This document shows positions 36,095 to 44,717 of a DNA stretch of 64,000 bases, in pieces. Origin of the DNA: Perspicuibacillus lycopersici (GTDB lineage Bacteria > Bacillota > Bacilli > Bacillales > Caldibacillaceae); contig NZ_JAOUSF010000002.1 of the NCBI RefSeq assembly GCF_025660475.1, positions 682,001-746,000 on the forward strand, read 5' to 3'. The notes beneath the pieces are model-generated. The model was not told the DNA's origin, did not search any database, and saw only the letters and a list, made by a program, of their open reading frames with translations. How positions within the stretch are numbered: the first letter of the stretch is position 1; every line of letters begins with the position of its first letter. Position numbers and translations under genes: made by a program.

Positions 36095-36122
36095 TTTTAA
36101 ACTTGTATATACATCTTGTCAA
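36094..36122 (-). promoter_or_regulatory. treP promoter
   Basis: Minus-strand TTGACA (36117-36122), 17-base spacer and TAAAAT (36094-36099). The distal TreR palindrome lies inside the spacer. Confidence 0.85.
36103..36114. promoter_or_regulatory. TreR operator, distal
   Basis: TTGTATATACAT, one base from the perfect palindrome of the proximal site, centred between -35 and -10. Repressor here would exclude RNA polymerase directly. Confidence 0.8.
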
Positions 36123-36209
36123 TTACTTTTTATCACTTTCTTGTGATTTCTTTTTTCTGTTGTTTACTAAAGGGTAACTTAATACTTTAGAGAAACTATT
36201 TTGAATGCA

Positions 36210-36310
36210 CTGCCGAGCAGACTGAATACATAAAGACTCCCGAGGGAAATCGCGCCCACACAGGAAAGCGAAGTGTATCTCACTCTGCAGTCTCTACCCA
36301 ATAGGAAACA
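36210..36310. repeat. degenerate GC-rich interspersed repeat, copy 1
   Basis: A GC-rich block (AGACTGAATACATAAAGACTCCC ... GGAAAGCGAAGTG ... CTCTGCAGTCT) in an AT-rich gap. It shares the AGACTSAATACATRRAGACTCC core with a second copy in inverted orientation at 63312-63425. It resembles the short GC-rich palindromic repeats common between genes in Bacillaceae. No frame or promoter is visible in it. Confidence 0.6.
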
Positions 36311-36461
36311 ATAAAAACACCTTATTTTTAGACTACTTCATTTATTCTTATTGTTTCACATCAAAACTCAATATATGTAGTTGTGTAGAAAATAATACTG
36401 ATAATTAATCATTTTTGCATTATGCTAGTAATAGCAGATTTTTACCTAAGGAGTTAGTACA

Positions 36462-37010
36462 TTGGTTAAACGATTAGTTATTACAGGTTATAAACAACAC
36501 GAACTTGGTATTTTTGATAATAAACATCCAGGAATCGCCATTATAAAAAAGGCGATCGAGCGAGAGCTTTTAAAGCAAATCGATGAAGGCTTGGAATGGA
36601 TAATATTAAGTGGTCAACTTGGAGTAGAAACATGGGCAGCAGAAGTCATTATGGACATGCAAATGGAATACCCACAATTAAAATATGCTATTATCACGCC
36701 ATTTCTTGATCAGGAGAAAAATTGGAACGAGGCAAAGCAAGAAACGTACGAAGAAATATTAATGAATGCGGATTTCCATACAAGTCTTACGAAGCGTCCA
36801 TATGAGGGCCCTTGGCAATTTATTGAAAAAAATAAGTTTTTCTTACGGAATTCCGATGGGCTTCTACTCATTTATGATGATGAGAATCCGGGTTCGCCTA
36901 AATACTTAAAAGAATTAGCAACACAATACGCTGAAACAACCGACTATCAACTCTTCATCATTAACTCTTATGATTTACAGGTTATCGCAGAGGAAGAGCT
37001 ATATAAGTAG
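36462..37010 (+). CDS. ypsA: YpsA-family protein (DUF1273, SLOG fold)
   Basis: A 182-residue soluble protein of the UPF0398/YpsA family. The N-terminal VITGYKQHELGIF, the SGQLGVETWAAEV turn (about 48-60) and the GLLLIYDDENPGSP segment (about 138) mark the SLOG Rossmann-like fold, which binds a nucleotide-derived ligand in relatives. YpsA has been linked to cell division inhibition in Firmicutes. The TTG start follows AAGGAGTTAGTACA. In many Bacillales it sits beside gpsB; here it stands alone. Confidence 0.9.
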   Translation: MVKRLVITGYKQHELGIFDNKHPGIAIIKKAIERELLKQIDEGLEWIILSGQLGVETWAAEVIMDMQMEYPQLKYAIITPFLDQEKNWNEAKQETYEEILMNADFHTSLTKRPYEGPWQFIEKNKFFLRNSDGLLLIYDDENPGSPKYLKELATQYAETTDYQLFIINSYDLQVIAEEELYK

Positions 37011-37096
37011 TGGTAAAACAGTTGGTAAACTAGTAACGCGGTCATTCAGAAGATTGGAGCAAAGCATACAACAAAGTTGATATTGTCATTTAATCA

Positions 37097-37150
37097 CAAA
37101 AACCCCAATGATTGGACTATTTTTGCATAAGCTAGTCCTCATTGGGGTTA
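37097..37150 (-). terminator. terminator of the opp operon
   Basis: Long stem AACCCCAATGA / TCATTGGGGTT with an inner GGACTA / TAGTCC; on the minus strand it is followed by TTTTTGTGATT. It probably also ends ypsA transcripts. Confidence 0.88.
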
Positions 37151-37165
37151 AAATTTTGAACTTTA

Positions 37166-38104
37166 TTATTTATTTTCGAGTTCTTTTTTGTACTTTTCAA
37201 ATTCTTTTGTTGTACAACGAACCCAGTGTCTTGGTTTTATTTCTCTAAATTCAGGTTCTTCACTTGTATCATGTACCGATGGATCATACGTAATACGTGT
37301 ACGTGAACGCTCATAGTCTGGATCTGGAAGTGGAATAGCAGATAATAGTGATTTTGTATATGGATGAATTGGGTTATGGTATAATTCATCACTATCCGCA
37401 AGCTCTACCAAATTACCTAAATGCATAACGCCAATACGATCACTAATGTATTTCACCATGGAAAGGTCATGAGCAATGAATAAATATGTTAAGCCACGTT
37501 CTTTTTGAAGCTTCTTCAATAAATTTACTACTTGTGCTTGGATTGATACGTCAAGAGCAGATATCGGCTCGTCACAAATAATAAATTCTGGATCTACTGC
37601 AAGTGCTCTTGCAATCCCAATCCGTTGTCTTTGTCCACCACTAAACTCATGAGGGAAACGAGTAGCATGCTCTTTGTTTAAACCAACATCCAATAGCAAT
37701 TGTTCTACACGTTCTTTTCTCTCTTTCTCATTTTTTACTAAGTGATGCACATCTAATCCTTCGGCAATAATATCTAATACAGTCATCCGAGGGTTTAAGG
37801 AAGAAGATGGATCTTGGAAAATCATTTGCATTTTTCGATTAAATTTCAATAGGTCTGCTTTTGACTTTTTCCCGTGAACGTCTTCCCCATTATATTTAAC
37901 TTCTCCACTTGTTGCATCATAGAGGCGAATAATGGTTCTACCAGTAGTAGATTTACCACTACCTGACTCTCCTACAAGACCAAAGGTTTCGCCTTTATAA
38001 ACATCAAACGAAACACCGTCTACTGCCTTAATTACTTTATTACGCCCAGCAGAAAAATGCTTTTTCAAATCAATTACTTCAAGAAGTTTTTGTTCTGTAT
38101 TCAT
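37166..38104 (-). CDS. oppF: oligopeptide ABC transporter ATPase OppF
   Basis: ABC ATPase of 312 residues, last gene of oppABCDF. It has Walker A (GESGSGKST near 44), Q-loop (MIFQDPSSSLNP), signature (FSGGQRQR), Walker B (FIICDEPISALD), switch His (FIAHDLSMV) and the C-terminal oligopeptide-transporter extension (HPYTKSLLSAIPLPDP). Its ATG overlaps the oppD stop by four bases. It drives import together with OppD. Confidence 0.93.
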   Translation of the reverse strand: MNTEQKLLEVIDLKKHFSAGRNKVIKAVDGVSFDVYKGETFGLVGESGSGKSTTGRTIIRLYDATSGEVKYNGEDVHGKKSKADLLKFNRKMQMIFQDPSSSLNPRMTVLDIIAEGLDVHHLVKNEKERKERVEQLLLDVGLNKEHATRFPHEFSGGQRQRIGIARALAVDPEFIICDEPISALDVSIQAQVVNLLKKLQKERGLTYLFIAHDLSMVKYISDRIGVMHLGNLVELADSDELYHNPIHPYTKSLLSAIPLPDPDYERSRTRITYDPSVHDTSEEPEFREIKPRHWVRCTTKEFEKYKKELENK

Positions 38105-39156
38105 TTTGTTTCACCGCCCTTTGCACCCGTTTTCGCGAATCCTTCTATTCTCCGTTTTACAGATTCAGGAGGTTCCACTTTTGGAGCATTCTCATGTAGT
38201 AGCCATGTTGCTGCATAATGAGTGTCCGATACTTTAAACATTGGTGGCTCCATAACCGTATCAATTTCTAATGCATACGAATTTCTCGGAGCAAATGCAT
38301 CTCCTACTGGAGGATTTAACATATCTGGCGGTGTACCAGGAATGGTATATAGTTCTTCATCTTCACTATCAAGTGTTGGCATAGAACCTAATAATCCCCA
38401 AGTATATGGATGTTTAGGATTGTAGAAAATATCATCTACTGTTCCTATTTCCACGATTTTTCCTGCATACATAACTGCTACACGGTCTGCTACGTTTGCT
38501 ACCACACCTAAATCATGGGTAATAAAAATAATAGAACTTTTCGTTTTCTGTTGAATTTCCTTCATTAGCTCTAAAATTTGCGCTTGAATTGTAACATCCA
38601 ATGCAGTTGTTGGTTCATCAGCAATTAATAGCTTTGGATTACAAGCAAGTGCAATGGCAATAACTACCCGTTGACGCATACCACCAGAAAATTGGTGTGG
38701 AAATTGATTAACACGCACTTCTGGATATGGGATACCAACTAATTTTAATAGTTCAACAGCTTTTTTCTTCGCCTCTGCCTTACCCATATTTTGGTGTTTA
38801 ATCAAACCTTCCATGATTTGATTACCAATTTTCATTGTCGGATTAAGTGATGACATTGGATCTTGGAATACCATAGAGATTTCTTTTCCACGAATCTTTT
38901 GCATTTCTTTTTCTGATTTTTTAACTAAATCCTCCCCTTTAAAGAGGATTTCACCACTTTTAATAATACTCTGTGGTTTAGGAAGTAGTCCCATTAGTGC
39001 AGAAGAAGTAACGGATTTCCCGGAACCAGACTCCCCTACGATTGCTAATGTTTCTCCTTCGTTTAGATCAAAGCTCACACCTCGAACAGCTTGTACTTCA
39101 CCGTTGTAGGTGTTAAATGATACTCTTAAATCTTTTACTTCTAATAGTTTACTCAT
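38101..39156 (-). CDS. oppD: oligopeptide ABC transporter ATPase OppD
   Basis: ABC ATPase of 351 residues with Walker A (GESGSGKSV), Q-loop (MVFQDPMSSLNP), signature (FSGGMRQR), Walker B (LLIADEPTTALD) and switch His (FITHDLGVV). The C-terminal extension (KHPYTWGLLGSMP onward) is where family members usually bind an iron-sulfur cluster; only the usual Pro-rich part is seen here, and I see no Cys cluster. ATG start behind a good AGGTAGGTG site. Coupled to oppF. Confidence 0.93.
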   Translation of the reverse strand: MSKLLEVKDLRVSFNTYNGEVQAVRGVSFDLNEGETLAIVGESGSGKSVTSSALMGLLPKPQSIIKSGEILFKGEDLVKKSEKEMQKIRGKEISMVFQDPMSSLNPTMKIGNQIMEGLIKHQNMGKAEAKKKAVELLKLVGIPYPEVRVNQFPHQFSGGMRQRVVIAIALACNPKLLIADEPTTALDVTIQAQILELMKEIQQKTKSSIIFITHDLGVVANVADRVAVMYAGKIVEIGTVDDIFYNPKHPYTWGLLGSMPTLDSEDEELYTIPGTPPDMLNPPVGDAFAPRNSYALEIDTVMEPPMFKVSDTHYAATWLLHENAPKVEPPESVKRRIEGFAKTGAKGGETK

Positions 39157-39171
39157 TTAAAGACACCTACC

Positions 39172-40329
39172 TTATTTTTTATGCATTTTAGGATCGAACG
39201 CGTCACGAAGTCCATCACCTAAAATATTGAACGCAATCATGATAACTGATAACAATACTGCTGGAAATACTAATAAGTATGGATATAGACGAATATTAGC
39301 AAATCCACTATTGATTAACGAACCTAATGAAGCATCCGGTGGCACAATACCTAAACCAATGAAGCTTAAGAAGGCTTCAAAGAATACTGCACTCGGAATG
39401 GAGAACATTGTATTAACGATAATAATACCACTAATATTTGGTAGTAAATGCTTACGAATAATCGTACCATTTGGAGTACCTAATGTTCTTGCTGCTAAAA
39501 CGAACTCTTGACTCTTAATTTTCAAAACTTCCCCACGTACAATCCGTGCCATACCAACCCAACCAGTAATACAGAGGGCAATGACAATGGATACAATACC
39601 CGGTTGAAGGACAAGCATCATCAATAGAATGATAACAAGGTTTGGTATACCTACGAGAATTTCGAGAATACGTTGCATGATATTATCGACTTTTCCACCA
39701 TAGAAAGCAGAAACGCCACCATAAGTAACCCCGATTAATATATCTAATAATGCTGCAACGAAAGCAATAATAAGCGATACACGAGTACCTAACCATAGAC
39801 GTGTCCATTGGTCACGACCTAGTGGATCGGAACCTAACCAGAAATACGTATCTTCCATATTTTGTGCTTCATATATGTGATAGATTGCTTTTACTTCTGC
39901 AGAGTTTCTGCTGCCGTCGCCTTCTTTAAGAACTTTAATATCAATAAAGTCTTCTGCATTGTCGAAACGAGCGATTGCTTTTCTTGTAGCATCCTCTACA
40001 TCTTTACCCTTAAATTCTTCTCTTAATGTACCGTCCACACCAAGCCAAGAAACTTTCTCCAGTACTGGAATACGTGGAGGCATTTTTGCACGAGCTAATT
40101 CTTGATCATTATCTCCCCAGTGGTTCATGTAAGGACCAAAAATACTCATTAAAATAACTATAATAAGGATAACTATACTGATTACCGCAGGTTTATTTTT
40201 AAATAGCGTTCTTCTTGCATCCTGCATGAATGTTCTACTAGGTCTTGAAATTTTCTCACTAGTATCTTCTTTGCTTTCTAGAGGTACAAATAAATCTTTT
40301 GATAGATCGTTTAAATTATTTTTATCCAT
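39172..40329 (-). CDS. oppC: oligopeptide ABC transporter permease OppC with an extracellular insert
   Basis: Permease of 385 residues, clearly longer than the usual 300. A cytoplasmic N-terminus (1-45) leads to helix 1 (about 47-65); then comes a hydrophilic stretch of about 95 residues before GSDPLGRDQW (about 166), where ordinary OppC has roughly 30. The rest has five helices and the EAA loop contacting the ATPases (about residue 275: AARTLGTPNGTII). The insert (about 85-160) is rich in charged residues and should lie outside the membrane, near the peptide-binding protein. Its start overlaps the oppB stop by one base. Confidence 0.9.
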   Translation of the reverse strand: MDKNNLNDLSKDLFVPLESKEDTSEKISRPSRTFMQDARRTLFKNKPAVISIVILIIVILMSIFGPYMNHWGDNDQELARAKMPPRIPVLEKVSWLGVDGTLREEFKGKDVEDATRKAIARFDNAEDFIDIKVLKEGDGSRNSAEVKAIYHIYEAQNMEDTYFWLGSDPLGRDQWTRLWLGTRVSLIIAFVAALLDILIGVTYGGVSAFYGGKVDNIMQRILEILVGIPNLVIILLMMLVLQPGIVSIVIALCITGWVGMARIVRGEVLKIKSQEFVLAARTLGTPNGTIIRKHLLPNISGIIIVNTMFSIPSAVFFEAFLSFIGLGIVPPDASLGSLINSGFANIRLYPYLLVFPAVLLSVIMIAFNILGDGLRDAFDPKMHKK

Positions 40330-41258
40330 TAACTTTTCCCTCCAGCAATTCTAATTCTAGGATCAATTAATCCATAAAGGAGGTCGACGATTAAGATGAT
40401 TACAACAAATCCAAAAGCATAAAGTAATGTTGTTCCCATAATAGTTGGATAGTCATTAACCATTACCGATTTAACAAATTGCTCCCCAATACCAGGTATT
40501 GCGAAAATTTGTTCAATAACCATCGATCCGGTCATAAGTCCAACTGCCATCGGACCAATTACGGTAATTAATGGAATCATTGCATTTCGTAATCCATGTT
40601 TAAATACAATTCCTGATTCACTTATACCTTTTGCCCGAGCAGTAATAATAAAATTCGAACCAAGTACTTCAATCATTTCTGTTCTAGTAAAACGAGCAGC
40701 AGTAGCTAAAGGTCCAATAGCTAATGCAATGGTTGGTAGTATGGTATGTTGAAATTCGCCCCATAACGCAACAGGGAACCACCCTAGTTCAACAGCAAAC
40801 ACGTATTGCAATAGTCCAGCAAATACAAAGGAAGGGATGGATGTTCCTAATACAGCGATTATTGTTGAGGTGTAATCAAGAGGACCGTTATGGAATATTG
40901 CTGCAATAAGTCCTAGAATGATACCTAAAATTGTACCGATAACCATTGCTTGAAAACCTAATAGTGCTGATGGCCCAAGACGATCCATTAATATTTTCGT
41001 TACAGGCGTATTATCAAATGCAAAGGAAATTCCTAAATCTCCTTGTACAAGTCCTCCAACATATCGCACATATTGGACTGGCACAGGATCATTTAATCCA
41101 TATTTTTCTAATACAATTGCTTTCTGTTCTTCACTTAATTTGTCATCTGCTTGTAGCGGACTTCCGGGTAACAGTTTCATTAAAAAGAAGGAAACCGTCG
41201 CAATTATAAACAATGTTACTATCATATATCCAACCCGACGTAGAATATAACGAGCCAT
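40329..41258 (-). CDS. oppB: oligopeptide ABC transporter permease OppB
   Basis: Permease of 309 residues with six membrane helices. Signature N-terminus (ILRRVGYMIVTLFIIATV), PGSP motif (LPGSPLQ), and the EAA loop ITARAKGISESGIVFKHG (about 205-222) that docks onto the ATPases. Standard length. ATG behind AGGAGGTGTAAGT on the minus strand. Second gene after oppA. Confidence 0.93.
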   Translation of the reverse strand: MARYILRRVGYMIVTLFIIATVSFFLMKLLPGSPLQADDKLSEEQKAIVLEKYGLNDPVPVQYVRYVGGLVQGDLGISFAFDNTPVTKILMDRLGPSALLGFQAMVIGTILGIILGLIAAIFHNGPLDYTSTIIAVLGTSIPSFVFAGLLQYVFAVELGWFPVALWGEFQHTILPTIALAIGPLATAARFTRTEMIEVLGSNFIITARAKGISESGIVFKHGLRNAMIPLITVIGPMAVGLMTGSMVIEQIFAIPGIGEQFVKSVMVNDYPTIMGTTLLYAFGFVVIILIVDLLYGLIDPRIRIAGGKS

Positions 41259-41340
41259 ACTTACACCTCCTAAATTTTTTTAATTTATGAACATAATATA
41301 AATGTTCATTATTGTGAGAAATTTCAATAACAAGGAGAAA

Positions 41341-41376
41341 AGAGAGCATACGCCGTAATGCAGCAATACACTCTCT
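41341..41376 (-). terminator. possible attenuating hairpin between oppA and oppB
   Basis: AGAGAG / CTCTCT arms with a partly self-paired loop, followed on the minus strand by TTTTCTCCTTG. A weak hairpin here would fit the usual excess of binding protein over permease. Confidence 0.4.
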
Positions 41377-41417
41377 TACTTTCCCACACGAACTATGTTT
41401 TTAATGATTATAATGTT

Positions 41418-43085
41418 TTATTCTTCAGAACCAACATAAGCCCATTTATATTCATAAGTTGCACCAAATTTATTTACAAATACACCTTGTACTTTTGGTG
41501 AAATTAATTGAGCCATTGCACTTTGGTATACAGGAGCAATTGCTGCATCTTCGAATAATAATTTTTCAGCTGCTAAGAAGTTTTCATAGCGAGCATCATT
41601 ATCAGTAGCAAGTGTTGTTGCAGTATCTTGTACTAACTTATCATATTCTTTGTTAGAATAGCCCATTTTGTTGTTACCGCCATCTGTTAACCAAAGATTT
41701 AAGAATGTATATGGATCAAGGTAGTCAGGACCCCATCCAGCAAATTGAATATCATAATCCATATTTGTATCTAAATCTAAACGTTGTTCAAATGGAACTT
41801 GTTTTAATGTAACTGTTAAACCAGGTAGATTTTGTTCTAATTGATTTGCTAGCCATTCGTTCATAATCTTAGAAGTATCTGTGTCTCCACCTAAGAATTC
41901 AAGTTCAACACTGTCTACTCCTAATTCTTCTAAACCTTTAGCCCAGAATTCTTGAGCAGCTGCTACATCATATGTTACTAAATCTCCACTAGCATCACGG
42001 AAATCCTCACCAGTTGCAGGTACAGTTACAAAGTCTTTTGGAACAAGACCGTTAGCAACGATTGAACCGTTGTTTAAAATTTCATCAACTAATGCTTGTT
42101 TATCAAATGCTCTACTAATTGCTTTACGCACATTTACGTTTGCAAGAGCTTCATTTCTTGTTTGGTTAAGTTTCAAATAGAATACAGATGTTTCTGGTGT
42201 TACCGCATAATCATCATCTGTTGAGTATAGGTCTACAAGGTCTGAAGATAAGCCTGTACGGTCAACTTCACCTTTTTCATATAAGTCAACAGCAGTTTGA
42301 ACTTCTTTAACTACTTCAAAAGTAATCTTGTCTAACTTAACTGTTGAAGCATCCCAATAGCTTTCGTTTTTCACAAGTTCCCAGCTATTGCTTGTGCTTT
42401 CCCATTTTTCTAATGTAAATGGTCCGTTGAATAACAATGTGTCTGTGCTTGTAGCATATTTGTCACCTTGTGCTTCAACAAACGCTTGATTTTGTGGTAA
42501 GAATGTACCGAATGTTGTTAATGATTCGAAATAAGGTGTTGGGTTTTCAAGTTCAACAACTAAAGTATAATCGTCAGGAGCAGATACTCCAAGCTCCTCT
42601 ACCGGAACTTCTCCGTTACTTACCGCTGTTGCATTTTTAATTACTCCGCTCATCATGTATGGACCGTATTCAGAACCAGTATCTGGATTAACTGCACGTT
42701 GCCAAGCAAATACGAAGTCTTTAGCTGTTACAGGGTCACCATTGGACCATTTTGCATCTTGACGTAATGTAAATGTCCAAGTAAGACCGTCTTCACTTGT
42801 TTCAAAATCTGTTGCAATCCCTGGAGTTGGTTCTCCATTTTCATCTAAACGGTATAAACCTTCCATAGTTGATCCAAGGAATTGGAAACCATATTCATCT
42901 GTAGCTAATACAGAGTCCATTGATGGAATAGTATCTCCATTAATAAAGTTTAATACTTGTTCTACATCTTTTTCTGTAGATTCTCCACCTTGTTTTGATC
43001 CTTCATCAGAACCGCCACAAGCTGCTAAAAATGTACTTGCTAGTAGCAATACTGCTAATAGTAAAGACCATTTTTTGAACTTCAT
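41418..43085 (-). CDS. oppA: oligopeptide-binding lipoprotein OppA
   Basis: Peptide-binding lipoprotein of 555 residues (SBP family 5). Lipobox FLAAC puts the lipidated Cys near 23, followed by a Gly/Ser/Glu spacer. Domain hallmarks are the TDFETSEDGLTWTFTLR region (about 92-108), AKWSNGDPVTAKDFV (about 112-126) and FAGWGPDYLDPYTF (about 449) near the C-lobe. It delivers peptides to OppBC. ATG behind AAGGGGGTC. First and probably most expressed gene of the operon; a sigma-A promoter and a CodY-like box precede it. Confidence 0.94.
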   Translation of the reverse strand: MKFKKWSLLLAVLLLASTFLAACGGSDEGSKQGGESTEKDVEQVLNFINGDTIPSMDSVLATDEYGFQFLGSTMEGLYRLDENGEPTPGIATDFETSEDGLTWTFTLRQDAKWSNGDPVTAKDFVFAWQRAVNPDTGSEYGPYMMSGVIKNATAVSNGEVPVEELGVSAPDDYTLVVELENPTPYFESLTTFGTFLPQNQAFVEAQGDKYATSTDTLLFNGPFTLEKWESTSNSWELVKNESYWDASTVKLDKITFEVVKEVQTAVDLYEKGEVDRTGLSSDLVDLYSTDDDYAVTPETSVFYLKLNQTRNEALANVNVRKAISRAFDKQALVDEILNNGSIVANGLVPKDFVTVPATGEDFRDASGDLVTYDVAAAQEFWAKGLEELGVDSVELEFLGGDTDTSKIMNEWLANQLEQNLPGLTVTLKQVPFEQRLDLDTNMDYDIQFAGWGPDYLDPYTFLNLWLTDGGNNKMGYSNKEYDKLVQDTATTLATDNDARYENFLAAEKLLFEDAAIAPVYQSAMAQLISPKVQGVFVNKFGATYEYKWAYVGSEE

Positions 43086-43115
43086 AAAAAAAGACCCCCT
43101 TATTTTTCTGTTTTT

Positions 43116-43130
43116 AATTTTCTGACATTT
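43116..43130. promoter_or_regulatory. CodY-like box in the oppA leader
   Basis: AATTTTCTGACATTT (plus strand) matches the near-palindromic CodY consensus AATTTTCWGAAAATT at 13 of 15 positions. It lies between the promoter and the oppA start, where CodY could act as a roadblock when branched-chain amino acids and GTP are plentiful. Confidence 0.55.
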
Positions 43131-43165
43131 ACCTTAGTAGAAGGCAATGAAAGAATATATTTATA

Positions 43166-43193
43166 ATTATAGCATCATTATTATTCTTGTAAA
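43166..43193 (-). promoter_or_regulatory. oppA promoter
   Basis: Minus-strand TTTACA (43188-43193), 16-base spacer, TATAAT (43166-43171). Confidence 0.65.
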
Positions 43194-43424
43194 GTATAAA
43201 TTTTAAAATAACTCGTAATATATTAAATTATGATATGTTAAAATCAAAAGAATAAAAGAAAAACAGGAAAAATTTATGGTATTTTAAATGTTTAAAGTAT
43301 TATTTTTCCTTTTTATATTTTATTTATTATATTTAAATAGTATCCCCTCTTTTTTGTTTAGTTTTATTCAGGTAAACTGGGTAAAATGATATAATGGCTA
43401 AAACTACTAATAATAGGTGATGGA
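43194..43424. other. divergent gap between oppA and the DUF3899 gene
   Basis: Extremely AT-rich stretch. Apart from the oppA promoter at its edge, I see only a TATAAT near 43391 that may serve the plus-strand gene with a poor -35. Confidence 0.35.
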
Positions 43425-43427
43425 TTG

Positions 43428-43793
43428 ATGTATAAAAATAAATGGCTAATGTTGTTAGTAAATCTTTTATTTATTTTCTTGATGTTTTTTATTTTTGCAC
43501 CAAAATATGATTTTCTTCACTTTATTAATGCGTTCTTTTATATTTTCGCAATATATGCCATCATTTATTTGTTCCTTTTCACAGTTAAAGGGGGATTTTT
43601 TGATGGTATTGTTTTTGGGTTTCGAAGATTTAATAACAAAATGTTTAACAAAGAGGATTACTTGGAGGAGTGGAAGGATAAGCCACTTCCATCAGAAAGC
43701 TTAAGTATGACGTTTTATCAATGGTTAAAATCTCAAACACTGCTGTTGCTATTACTGTTATTAATACTACTTGTTCTTTTTTACACCATTTAA
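43428..43793 (+). CDS. DUF3899-like membrane protein
   Basis: Membrane protein of 121 residues: two N-terminal helices (about 5-25 and 32-55), a cytoplasmic middle (GFRRFNNKMFNKEDYLEEW ... PLPSESL) and one C-terminal helix made almost wholly of Leu. The layout and the FGFRRFNNKM segment fit DUF3899, small Bacillaceae proteins of unknown function. The ATG at 43428 is preceded by TAGGTGATGG; the TTG three bases earlier is an alternative. Nearby genes give no functional hint. Confidence 0.7.
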   Translation: MYKNKWLMLLVNLLFIFLMFFIFAPKYDFLHFINAFFYIFAIYAIIYLFLFTVKGGFFDGIVFGFRRFNNKMFNKEDYLEEWKDKPLPSESLSMTFYQWLKSQTLLLLLLLLILLVLFYTI

Positions 43794-43799
43794 AAATAG

Positions 43800-43830
43800 C
43801 AAAAGGCGAACCCATTGGTCCGCCTTTTAC
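43800..43830. terminator. bidirectional terminator
   Basis: Stem AAAAGGCG / CGCCTTTT with extra AACC / GGT pairing, between the convergent DUF3899 and metQ genes. Confidence 0.88.
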
Positions 43831-43838
43831 TATTTTAT

Positions 43839-44660
43839 TTAAAATGCTGGGATAGCAGTTTCATCGTAGTTTTCTTCTAAAAATTGTTTAACTTCTGGTC
43901 CAGAAATCCGTTCTGCTAATTTTTGAATTGCTTCGGAGTCTTTATTATCTTCTCGGGCAACTAAAGTAATCGCAAATTTTGATTCTAATCCTTCTGTAAG
44001 AAGGGCATCACTTTTTGGTGTTAAACCAAGTGGTGCTGCATATGCAGGCGTCATAATAACTAAATCTGCATCATCATACATTCTTGCTAACATCAATAAA
44101 TCTACTTCTTCAAATTTTAGATTTTTTTCGTTTTCGATAATATCCGCTTGTGTAGCATTAATACCTACACCTTCTTTTAGCTTAATAATGCCCTGATGAT
44201 CAAGAATAGCTAAGGAACGCCCAATATTGGAAGGGTCATTCGCAATTGCTACTGTAGCACCGTCTGGAACTTCATCCATTGATTTGTATTCCTTTGAATA
44301 AACTCCATAGATTGCATGGTAAACTGCCTGAACGGGTACTAAGTTTGCCCCATTTTCTTCATTATATTGTTCCATGTATGGAACATGTTGGAAAAAGTTA
44401 GCATCTACCTCTTTTGCAGCTAATGCATTATTCGGTTGAATATTATCCGATAAAACAACCACTTCTAAATCAATTCCATCTTCTTTTAATAATGGTTTTA
44501 CTACATCTAAAATTTCCGTCATTGGCGGGATTAATGATGCTACCTTTAATTTCACAAGTTCATCATTAGAACCATCCTTCTCATTTGCATTATCCTTTTG
44601 GCCACATGCTGAAAGCACAAAAATCATCACCAGGAGAATTAATAGTAAGACTTTTTTCAT
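43839..44660 (-). CDS. metQ: methionine-binding lipoprotein MetQ
   Basis: Binding lipoprotein of 273 residues (NlpA family). Lipobox LSAC near residue 19, a short Asn/Lys/Asp linker, then LKVASLIPPMTEIL, NFFQHVPYMEQYN (about 95) and ANDPSNIGRSLAIL (about 135), all typical of MetQ, which carries D- and L-methionine. I chose the ATG at 44660 because GGAGGTAACAGCA is just upstream; the longer frame would put that site inside the gene. Last gene of metN-metI-metQ. Confidence 0.92.
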   Translation of the reverse strand: MKKVLLLILLVMIFVLSACGQKDNANEKDGSNDELVKLKVASLIPPMTEILDVVKPLLKEDGIDLEVVVLSDNIQPNNALAAKEVDANFFQHVPYMEQYNEENGANLVPVQAVYHAIYGVYSKEYKSMDEVPDGATVAIANDPSNIGRSLAILDHQGIIKLKEGVGINATQADIIENEKNLKFEEVDLLMLARMYDDADLVIMTPAYAAPLGLTPKSDALLTEGLESKFAITLVAREDNKDSEAIQKLAERISGPEVKQFLEENYDETAIPAF

Positions 44661-44717
44661 TGCTGTTACCTCCAAATAAGTTTGTTGTTTCGTTTTGTTG
44701 CACTACTAAATATGTAA

